Below, piece after piece: positions 1-5,562 of a stretch of 5,562 nucleotides of DNA. Below the pieces are notes generated by a model, which had not been told where the DNA came from, ran no database searches, and saw only the letters and a list, made by a program, of their open reading frames with translations. Positions within the stretch are counted from its first letter, which is position 1. Each line of letters begins with the position of its first letter. Both the position numbers and the translations under genes were made by a program. This stretch comes from Bryobacterales bacterium (lineage in GTDB: Bacteria > Cyanobacteriota > Vampirovibrionia > Obscuribacterales > Obscuribacteraceae), in the NCBI GenBank assembly GCA_903970295.1, contig CAJCHQ010000136.1:1-5562 (forward strand), in the 5' to 3' direction.

Positions 1-1
1 C

Positions 2-382
2 TACGGCACCACTATACCCGCCGCGATATTGATCTTTTCTAAGCGGAAAAAGGACAAGAACGTACTTTTCATTGATGCCAGTCGAGACTTTCGATCCGAC
101 AGTACTCAGAACGAGCTGAGGGCCGAAGACATTGCGAAAATTGTTGAAGCGTTTCAGGAGAGGAAATCCCTACCGAAGTACGCACATCTTGCTTCGAAGG
201 AAGAGCTTATCGAGAACGATTACAACCTAAATATCCCCAGATACATTGACACTTTTGAAGAAGATGCAGAAGTAGATCTGATGGCGGTCCGAGAAGAGAG
301 AAGATTGCTCAAGAACCAGCTAGCGGAATTGGAAGAGCAAATGGAGAACTACTTAAAGGAGCTGGGCTATGTCAGTGCCTAA
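2..382 (+). CDS. hsdM: Type I restriction-modification methylase subunit HsdM, C-terminal part (5' end outside window)
   Basis: This is the last 126 residues of the adenine-N6 DNA methyltransferase subunit of a Type I R-M system; HsdM binds S-adenosylmethionine and pairs with HsdS to modify the target site. The frame is open from base 2 to the TAA at 380-382. The first visible residues, YGTTIPAAILIFSK, match the conserved HsdM segment (GTxIPAxILxxxK) that follows the catalytic domain. Next come VLFIDAS and the tail motif NIPRYIDTFEED, both typical of the family. The C-terminal ~30 residues are rich in Glu, Leu and Lys and look like a coiled coil, the usual contact with the HsdS helices. The TTG at 29-31 could be read as a start but is an internal Leu codon, because homology continues upstream of it. 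The N-terminal SAM-binding and NPPF/NPPY motifs lie outside the window, so catalytic integrity cannot be judged. The gene overlaps hsdS by 14 bases. Confidence 0.95.
   Translation, partial: YGTTIPAAILIFSKRKKDKNVLFIDASRDFRSDSTQNELRAEDIAKIVEAFQERKSLPKYAHLASKEELIENDYNLNIPRYIDTFEEDAEVDLMAVREERRLLKNQLAELEEQMENYLKELGYVSA
355..361 (+). promoter_or_regulatory. Shine-Dalgarno site for hsdS
   Basis: AAAGGAG lies 7 bases upstream of the ATG at 369-371, inside the 3' end of hsdM. This strong, well-spaced ribosome binding site supports the 369 start and makes hsdS translation coupled to hsdM, which helps keep the HsdM and HsdS supply in balance. Confidence 0.75.
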
Positions 383-1586
383 AGGATGGTCAATAGAACC
401 AGTTGAACATGTCTTATCGAGAGTGTCTGAACAGATCCAGCCCATTGCTGGAGAGACGTATCAAGAGATTGGAATTCGATCTCATTGCAAAGGCATATTC
501 TATAAAGAGCCTGTTGATGGAACGAAGCTTGGTGACAAGCGTGTATTTAAAATTGTCCCCGATTGTTTAATCCTAAACATTGTATTCGCGTGGGAACAGG
601 CTGTGGCTAGAACCACTGCAGCCGAAATTGGAATGATTGCTTCGCATCGATTTCCACAATTTCGTCCAATAGCGAATCGTTGCGATGTTGATTATGTCTT
701 GTATGTGTTCAAAACTAGTTATGGTAAGGATCTTCTCGCGACCGCGTCGCCGGGCGGTGCTGGGCGCAACAAAACATTAGGGCAAAAAGAGTTTGCCAAG
801 CTGAAATTGCTGCTCCCACCTATTGATGAGCAAGTAAAAATTTCTCGAATTCTTGCTACTTGGGATAGAGCCATCGATACTGCAGAGCAATTGCTGCGGA
901 ATTTACAGCAGCAAAAGAAAGCACTCATGCAGCGACTCTTGTCCCCTTCCGGCAACGGCAATAAACGTACGAATTCTTGGGAATGCACAACACTTTCTCA
1001 CTTGTGCGACATTCGGCGAGGCGCATCACCCCGGCCCATAGAAGACCCAGTTTGGTTCGCTGAATCAGGAAGAGCTTGGATAAGGATCGCAGATGTTACG
1101 GCATCGCCCAGCCGATTTTTGATGCAATCCACTCAGTATCTTTCACAGAAAGGAGTAGAAAAGAGCGTTCCTGTTGATCCGGGGGACCTTATTATGACCA
1201 TCTGTGCGACTATCGGTGTCCCAAAGATTGTCGGAATACCAGCTTGCATTCATGACGGATTCGTTCTTCTTCGCCCGAAAACCAAGGAGCTATCGGTACA
1301 CTTCCTCTATCACTTTTTGAAGTTCTCTACTGCCAGATTGGCATCTGGCGGACAACCTGGCACGCAGAAAAATTTGAATTCGTCAATCGTAGGAACCATT
1401 CAAGTCCCGTTATTGCCACACGCAGAACAAGAACACATCGCATCTATCCTAACCACTGCCGATGATGAAATCCTCAATCACCAAAAGCAAGTAGCGTTTC
1501 TGAGAGCCGAGAAACAGCAACTTATGCGGCAATTGTTGACCGGCAAGCGACGAGTCAAGACGATTGAGATGGCAGCAATCCCATAG
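369..1586 (+). CDS. hsdS: Type I restriction-modification specificity subunit HsdS
   Basis: HsdS (405 aa, normal for the family) is the DNA-recognition subunit: each of its two target-recognition domains (TRDs) reads one half of a bipartite asymmetric site, and two HsdM plus HsdR assemble on it. TRD1 covers about residues 1-150 (PKGW start, IGIRSHCKGIFYKEP, NIVFAWEQAVA, ASHRFPQFRP). The central conserved region is about 152-192 (DEQVKISRILATWDRAID, then a Gln/Leu/Lys-rich helix ending LMQRLLS). TRD2 covers about 203-350 (SWECTTLSHLCDIRRGASPRPI, then GDLIMTI and IHDGFVLLRP). The distal conserved region is about 352-392 (AEQEHIASILTTADDEI, ending LMRQLLTGKRR). The two conserved regions align with each other about 200 residues apart, giving the pseudo-twofold symmetry expected of HsdS. 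The TRDs are not obviously similar, so the site halves should differ; the recognised bases cannot be predicted. The ATG at 369 has a strong ribosome binding site and gives the expected N-terminus. No frameshift or stop interrupts it. Confidence 0.96.
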   Translation: MSVPKGWSIEPVEHVLSRVSEQIQPIAGETYQEIGIRSHCKGIFYKEPVDGTKLGDKRVFKIVPDCLILNIVFAWEQAVARTTAAEIGMIASHRFPQFRPIANRCDVDYVLYVFKTSYGKDLLATASPGGAGRNKTLGQKEFAKLKLLLPPIDEQVKISRILATWDRAIDTAEQLLRNLQQQKKALMQRLLSPSGNGNKRTNSWECTTLSHLCDIRRGASPRPIEDPVWFAESGRAWIRIADVTASPSRFLMQSTQYLSQKGVEKSVPVDPGDLIMTICATIGVPKIVGIPACIHDGFVLLRPKTKELSVHFLYHFLKFSTARLASGGQPGTQKNLNSSIVGTIQVPLLPHAEQEHIASILTTADDEILNHQKQVAFLRAEKQQLMRQLLTGKRRVKTIEMAAIP

Positions 1587-1590
1587 GGTG
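1585..1590 (+). promoter_or_regulatory. Shine-Dalgarno site for hsdR
   Basis: AGGGTG begins in the hsdS stop codon and ends 4 bases before the ATG at 1595. The GGTG core pairs with the end of 16S rRNA; the spacing is short but workable. It supports the 1595 start and re-initiation by ribosomes ending hsdS, which stops only 8 bases upstream. Confidence 0.55.
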
Positions 1591-1594
1591 ATTA

Positions 1595-4500
1595 ATGAGC
1601 AATACACCAAAAGTTCAGGAACTTTATAGCGCGCAAATACCGGCAGTTCATACGTTATGCGCATTGGGATGGGATTATTTGCCCGCAGCTGATTGTCTCG
1701 TACTGCGAGGCAGCAACAGAGACGTGCTGTTAAAGCCAATACTCGTAGAGGTGCTAAAGAAGCGGCGGTTTGAATATAAGGGGCAGACTCATTCGCTGTC
1801 TGCTAATGGCATTGATCAAATTGTGCGCGAACTGATAATGCCTGGTTTACAAGATGGATTGCTTTTGGCGAATGAGAAAATTTACGACAAGTTGGTATTG
1901 GGAATTACGATTACGGAATTCATGCCTGACGGAAAAAAGCACCATGCCACCATCCCAATAGTTGACTGGCATGCTCTCGAAAACAATACATTTCAGGTTA
2001 CAGAAGAGCTTGAGCTTTTGTGTGCAGATGGTATCAGAACGCGTCGGCCGGATCTTGTGTGTTTTATAAACGGAATTCCAGTTGCCGTCATTGAAGCGAA
2101 GCGCCCAGACTCCAGAAATCCGAATAAATCAATGATTGACGAGGGAGTCAGTCAACATTTACGTAATCAAAGAACTGACGAAATTCCTCTTCTCTTTGCT
2201 TATGCACAATTGCTGATTGCAATAAGTGAAGCAGATGGACGCTATGGTACAACTAAGACTCCGGCTAAGTTTTGGGCTCGGTGGCGAGACGAAGAGTTTG
2301 ATGAGAAGTTCTATTCAACAGTCAAAAATGCGGTGATCCCAGCCAGCGTTCGTGAGTCCATTTTCAGGAATAAACCCTTGAAGGTAAGAGATTACTTTGA
2401 GAGTCAACGGGCTGCTACATTGCTTCCCAATGAACAAGACCGATTGCTCGTTAGTATGATGAGCAAAGCAAGATTCTTGGAGTTTCTCAGATTTTTTCTG
2501 ATCTTCGACCGCAAAATAGGGAAAGTAGCCTCTCGACATCAGCAGTTTTTCGGAACCAGAGCACTAATAGAGCGTATTCAACAACGGCGCAAAGATGGCG
2601 GGCGCGCAGGAGGAGTAATATGGCATACCACTGGATCTGGTAAGTCTTATACCATGGTGTTTCTCTGTAAAACACTGCTCTTGCATGAGGCGCTTAGTGA
2701 ATGTCGAATGATCGTGGTCACGGATAGGACCGATCTTGAAGATCAACTATCCAAAACGTTTCATTCATCTGGTGCATTAGGTACTGATGTTGGGGGGAAA
2801 AAATCGGGCGACGATTTGGCTAGAGTAAAAACAGGCAAACAATTGGCCCATCGGATAGGTCAAGGCAGTGAGCGGATTATCTTTTCCATAATCAATAAGT
2901 TCAATACGGCGTCGAGGCAACCAGAATGCTTCAATCCTTCGGAAAACATAATCGTCTTGGTAGACGAAGGACATCGCAGCCAAGGAGGAGAAAACCATGA
3001 GCGGATGCGACAAGCTCTTCCGAATGCAGCTTACGTCGCGTTTACCGGTACTCCTCTTTTGAAGGATGAAAAGACAACGAATAAATTTGGTCCAATCATT
3101 CATGCGTATACCATGCAACGAGCGAGTCAAGACAATGCCGTCGCACCGCTGATATATGAAGAGCGCAAACCTGAACTTGACGTCAATAAGATTGCGATAG
3201 ACAACTGGTTCGACAAGATCACACGAGATATTTCGGATCAGCAAAAGGCTGACCTGAAGAAAAAATACTCGACCAAAGGTGTCATTTACGGATCAGCGAA
3301 TCGAATAGATCTGATTGCCTGGGACATTGCAATTCATTTTCAAGAGAATTTTAAAAGGCTCAATCTGGGTTTGAAGGCGCAGCTTGCTTGTGATAGTAAG
3401 CTTTCGGCTATCCGGTACAAGAAGGCGCTAGATTCGACAGGATTGGTTTCCAGCACGATCATAATATCTCCGCCAGACTCGCGTGAAGGCAATGAAGATG
3501 TAGATGAATCGGAGCTTCCTGAGGTTCAGAAGTGGTGGAAGGACAATGTGAAAATTGATCCCGAGGACTATCAAAAGGAGCAAATTGACCTATTCAGTTC
3601 TGAGGGAGATCCGGATATTCTCATTGTTGTGGATAAATTGCTAACTGGGTTTGACGAGCCACGCAATGCCGTTCTGTACATAGATAAATCTTTGAAGGAT
3701 CATAAAGTCATTCAAGCAGTAGCGCGAGTCAATCGCCTTCATGATCAAAAGCGGTACGGTTTGTTGATTGACTACCGAGGAATTTTGAGCCAGCTTGATA
3801 CCGCCATTAGTGCTTATCAGGACTTAGAAAAGCGTACACAGTGTGGATATGACATTGAAGACATTGAAGGTCTATACCAGAATATAAGTGTCGAGTACAA
3901 ACGCCTTCCAAAGCTTCATGATCTACTGTGGGAGATTTTTCGGTCAGTGAAGAATCGAAAAGACCGAGAGCAGTACCGACAAATTTTGTTACCGAAGTAC
4001 GTGCAAGACCGAGACGGTCATGATTACGACATTCGGCAGTCAGTACGTGAAGACTTTTATGCTGCCTTAACCGAATTCGGGGTATGCCTAAAAACTGCCC
4101 TTTCCTCAAGGTCATTTTTCGAGGACAAATCTTTCAGTGAAAAAGATATTCGTGCGTACAAGGACGACCTGCTGTTTTTTACTGGGTTGCGGAAGCAGAT
4201 CCGACAGGACTTACAAGAGACGATTGATTATTCGGTCTATGAAGAACAAATTCGTCGCCTGGTTGATAAACACGTGATTGGTAACCAGGTGAGGGAGCCT
4301 GCTGGCCGCTACAAGGTTGCTGAAATGGGTAACTTGGCGGATCCGGAAACTTGGAATGAAGAGAAGACACGAAACGAAACAGATGTAATTCGCACCCGCG
4401 TTAAAAGAACGATTGAGCAGGATCTAGGTGATGATCCTTACGCCCAGAAAGTCCTGTCATCCTTGCTGCACGAAGCAATTCTCGAAGCCGAAGCACAGTT

Positions 4501-4888
4501 TGACCATCCTCTTCGACAGTATAAAATTTTCAAGAATTTAGAAGCTGTTGTAGGCAATCGGGAAGTCGGAGGTATACCTCAGGCATTACTGAATAAGGCT
4601 CATGCCAGGGCTTACTATGGGACCTTTCGGATGATTCTTGGCGAGAGCGAAGTCAATGCATTGAATGTGATTCAGCAAGAACAGTTGATCGAGGCCGCTT
4701 TGGCAATCGACACAACGGTAACTCAAGCGGTAGCCGAGAACTCAGTCAATCCACAAAATATTGATGCAGCGATTCGGAGGGATTTGTTGCCAATTTTATT
4801 CAAACTGTTTGGTCTCGATAATGCAAAAAAGGTTATTGACGAGGTGATTACGATTGTGCGCTTTGGCCTGAGCAGGGTAGCGCCATGA
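1595..4888 (+). CDS. hsdR: Type I restriction enzyme motor/endonuclease subunit HsdR
   Basis: HsdR (1097 aa, usual family length) supplies ATP-driven DNA translocation and cleavage in the Type I complex. The N-terminal nuclease domain (about 1-230) carries a PD-(D/E)XK site: RPDLVCFINGIPVAVIEAK with D153, E167 and K169. The following helix reads SQHLRNQ (Q187, Q192). The superfamily 2 motor follows: motif I HTTGSGKS (344-351, K350), Ia VVTDRTDLEDQ (374-384), II DEGH (457-460), III FTGTP (483-487), V DKLLTGFDEP (680-689) and VI QAVARVNR (707-714). Both RecA-like folds therefore look intact. Residues from about 740 to the end form a mostly helical region matching the HsdR C-terminal domain that docks on HsdS/HsdM. 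The ATG at 1595 fits the N-terminus, lies 8 bases after hsdS and has a ribosome binding site. Its TGA stop overlaps the next gene's start. Two short sequence repeats (2792-2803 and 3851-3868) lie in the gene without breaking its frame. Confidence 0.97.
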   Translation: MSNTPKVQELYSAQIPAVHTLCALGWDYLPAADCLVLRGSNRDVLLKPILVEVLKKRRFEYKGQTHSLSANGIDQIVRELIMPGLQDGLLLANEKIYDKLVLGITITEFMPDGKKHHATIPIVDWHALENNTFQVTEELELLCADGIRTRRPDLVCFINGIPVAVIEAKRPDSRNPNKSMIDEGVSQHLRNQRTDEIPLLFAYAQLLIAISEADGRYGTTKTPAKFWARWRDEEFDEKFYSTVKNAVIPASVRESIFRNKPLKVRDYFESQRAATLLPNEQDRLLVSMMSKARFLEFLRFFLIFDRKIGKVASRHQQFFGTRALIERIQQRRKDGGRAGGVIWHTTGSGKSYTMVFLCKTLLLHEALSECRMIVVTDRTDLEDQLSKTFHSSGALGTDVGGKKSGDDLARVKTGKQLAHRIGQGSERIIFSIINKFNTASRQPECFNPSENIIVLVDEGHRSQGGENHERMRQALPNAAYVAFTGTPLLKDEKTTNKFGPIIHAYTMQRASQDNAVAPLIYEERKPELDVNKIAIDNWFDKITRDISDQQKADLKKKYSTKGVIYGSANRIDLIAWDIAIHFQENFKRLNLGLKAQLACDSKLSAIRYKKALDSTGLVSSTIIISPPDSREGNEDVDESELPEVQKWWKDNVKIDPEDYQKEQIDLFSSEGDPDILIVVDKLLTGFDEPRNAVLYIDKSLKDHKVIQAVARVNRLHDQKRYGLLIDYRGILSQLDTAISAYQDLEKRTQCGYDIEDIEGLYQNISVEYKRLPKLHDLLWEIFRSVKNRKDREQYRQILLPKYVQDRDGHDYDIRQSVREDFYAALTEFGVCLKTALSSRSFFEDKSFSEKDIRAYKDDLLFFTGLRKQIRQDLQETIDYSVYEEQIRRLVDKHVIGNQVREPAGRYKVAEMGNLADPETWNEEKTRNETDVIRTRVKRTIEQDLGDDPYAQKVLSSLLHEAILEAEAQFDHPLRQYKIFKNLEAVVGNREVGGIPQALLNKAHARAYYGTFRMILGESEVNALNVIQQEQLIEAALAIDTTVTQAVAENSVNPQNIDAAIRRDLLPILFKLFGLDNAKKVIDEVITIVRFGLSRVAP
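2792..2803 (+). repeat. G6A6 homopolymer run inside hsdR
   Basis: Six G followed directly by six A encode Gly-Gly-Lys-Lys (residues 400-403 of HsdR), between helicase motifs Ia and II. One base lost in either run brings the TAA at 2826-2828 into frame; one base gained brings the TAG at 2821-2823 into frame. Any single-base slip would therefore cut HsdR at about residue 410. The runs are shorter than typical phase-variation tracts, so this may be chance. Confidence 0.6.
3851..3868 (+). repeat. 9-bp tandem duplication GACATTGAA x2 in hsdR
   Basis: Two perfect adjacent copies of GACATTGAA encode Asp-Ile-Glu-Asp-Ile-Glu (HsdR residues 753-758), in the linker after the second RecA-like domain. 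The unit is a multiple of three, so a change in copy number would keep the frame. Confidence 0.6.
4874..4877 (+). promoter_or_regulatory. Weak Shine-Dalgarno site for the metallopeptidase gene
   Basis: AGGG lies 7 bases upstream of the ATG at 4885-4887, inside the last codons of hsdR. Together with the ATGA stop/start overlap it supports this start and suggests translation mainly by re-initiation after hsdR. Confidence 0.45.
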
Positions 4889-5562
4889 GCAACTCTTTGC
4901 TGCAGAATTTTAACTATGGTGAAAGACGAATTGAATATCGCATAACCTTCCGTTGTTCAGAAGCGCTTGGCAAAGTGGCAATCCATGTCGAGCCTACCGG
5001 TCAGGTAAATGTGGACGCGCCACTCGGAACAGAATTGAGTGACATCAAAAAGGCCATTCAAAAGCGTGCTCGGTGGGTCATCAATCACCTTGATTCGATT
5101 GAGCGAGCTCGTCAACACGTCTTGAAGCGCCGTTATGTAAGCGGCGAAAGTCACTTCTACACTGGTCGCCGCTATGCATTGAAGATCTTAGAAACGACAG
5201 CTGGAGAAAAAGTGACGCTAAGTCGCGGGCAGCTTAATGTGTGCACTAATGATACTTCGACTGAGCACGTAAAAGGTTTGCTCAAAGTTTGGTATCGTTC
5301 GTCAGCACACGAGGTCTTTCGACGGCGCCTTGAGTTCTTGGTCATCAATATTTCATGGCTTGATCAAGTGCCCAAGTTCAAGTTATTGATTATGCAAAAG
5401 CAGTGGGGAAGCTGTTCTCCTAATGGCGTGCTTTACCTTAATCCTAATCTAGTAAAGGCTCCGCGCGAATGCATCGACTATGTACTTTTGCATGAGCTAT
5501 GCCATTTACAGGAACATAATCATAGTCCGCAGTTTTATAGGCTACTCGCGGGAGCAATGCAT
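4885..5562 (+). CDS. YgjP/DUF45-type zinc metallopeptidase, 3' end outside window
   Basis: The frame is open from the ATG at 4885 to the window edge, giving 226 residues. The N-terminal half (about 15-100) has the beta-rich pattern of the YgjP-like family (often labelled M48 or SprT-like): KVAIHVEPTGQVNVDAP, then a Lys/Arg-rich helix with WVINHL, then FYTGRRYALKI. The C-terminal half has the family signature QWGSCSPNGVLYLNP (174-188) and the zinc site HELCHLQEHNHS, where H203 and H207 are the first two ligands, E204 the catalytic base and H213 the likely third ligand. No signal peptide or membrane segment is seen, so it should be cytoplasmic. Related proteins are usually about 230-240 aa, so only a short tail is probably missing. 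Its start overlaps the hsdR stop (ATGA), placing it in the R-M operon. The substrate is unknown. The family call is firm; any role in restriction control is inference. Confidence 0.9.
   Translation, partial: MSNSLLQNFNYGERRIEYRITFRCSEALGKVAIHVEPTGQVNVDAPLGTELSDIKKAIQKRARWVINHLDSIERARQHVLKRRYVSGESHFYTGRRYALKILETTAGEKVTLSRGQLNVCTNDTSTEHVKGLLKVWYRSSAHEVFRRRLEFLVINISWLDQVPKFKLLIMQKQWGSCSPNGVLYLNPNLVKAPRECIDYVLLHELCHLQEHNHSPQFYRLLAGAMH

Noticed and set aside
29..31. TTG as the start of a separate small 117-aa gene
   Set aside because: The frame continues upstream to the window edge with HsdM-like residues (YGTTIPAAI), so this is an internal Leu codon of hsdM.
719..1041. Overlapping short open frames on both strands within hsdS (minus 719-988, plus 853-1041)
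   Set aside because: They overlap the central conserved region of hsdS; their Cys- and Ser-rich translations are typical of out-of-frame reading.
2792..2803. A programmed -1 ribosomal frameshift site at the G6A6 run
   Set aside because: The zero-frame codons are GGG GGG AAA AAA, which do not fit the X XXY YYZ slippery pattern in phase, and the shifted frame ends within about 11 codons.
2777..3244. A 155-codon open frame on the minus strand
   Set aside because: It lies wholly inside hsdR, over helicase motifs II and III, which are clearly coding on the + strand. The translation has no recognisable domain and looks like a shadow frame.
3851..3868. The 9-bp tandem repeat as a phase-variation switch
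   Set aside because: There are only two copies and the unit is a multiple of three, so copy change would not shift the frame; it is probably a chance or neutral duplication.
3807..4115. A 102-codon open frame on the minus strand
   Set aside because: It is antisense to the hsdR C-terminal region, shows no recognisable motif and has no supporting context.
4957..5154. A 65-codon open frame on the minus strand near the right end
   Set aside because: It is antisense to the metallopeptidase gene, whose + strand frame carries clear family motifs over the whole stretch.

Overview
This window is almost entirely protein-coding on the + strand. It carries the 3' part of a Type I restriction-modification operon in the order hsdM (C-terminal end only), hsdS, hsdR, followed by a translationally coupled YgjP/DUF45-type zinc metallopeptidase gene that runs off the right edge. 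No RNA gene, mobile element, CRISPR array, promoter or terminator is visible. The largest gap between genes is 8 bases, so there is no intergenic region to describe. The base composition looks mid-range (roughly mid-40s percent GC by eye) and every gene has a plausible Shine-Dalgarno sequence. That fits a bacterium, possibly a proteobacterium, but the sequence does not allow a firm taxonomic call. Such operons are commonly transferred between lineages.

Layout: bases 2-382 encode the last 126 residues of the methylase subunit HsdM. Bases 369-1586 encode the specificity subunit HsdS (405 aa), with two different target-recognition domains separated by two related helical conserved regions. Bases 1595-4888 encode the motor/nuclease subunit HsdR (1097 aa), with an intact PD-(D/E)XK nuclease motif and a full set of superfamily 2 helicase motifs. 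Bases 4885-5562 encode the first 226 residues of a zinc metallopeptidase with HExxH and WGSCS motifs; its extreme C-terminus lies outside the window.

How the genes work together: two HsdM and one HsdS make the modification methyltransferase that methylates adenine in a bipartite site. Adding HsdR gives the restriction complex, which translocates unmethylated DNA and cuts it at a distance. The junctions (14-base overlap, 8-base gap, 4-base ATGA overlap) indicate one polycistronic transcript with coupled translation. The R-M part is canonical and appears intact as far as it can be seen. The least explained element is the metallopeptidase coupled to hsdR, which might act on a subunit of the complex, but this is inference only. 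I see no clearly novel multi-gene system here.
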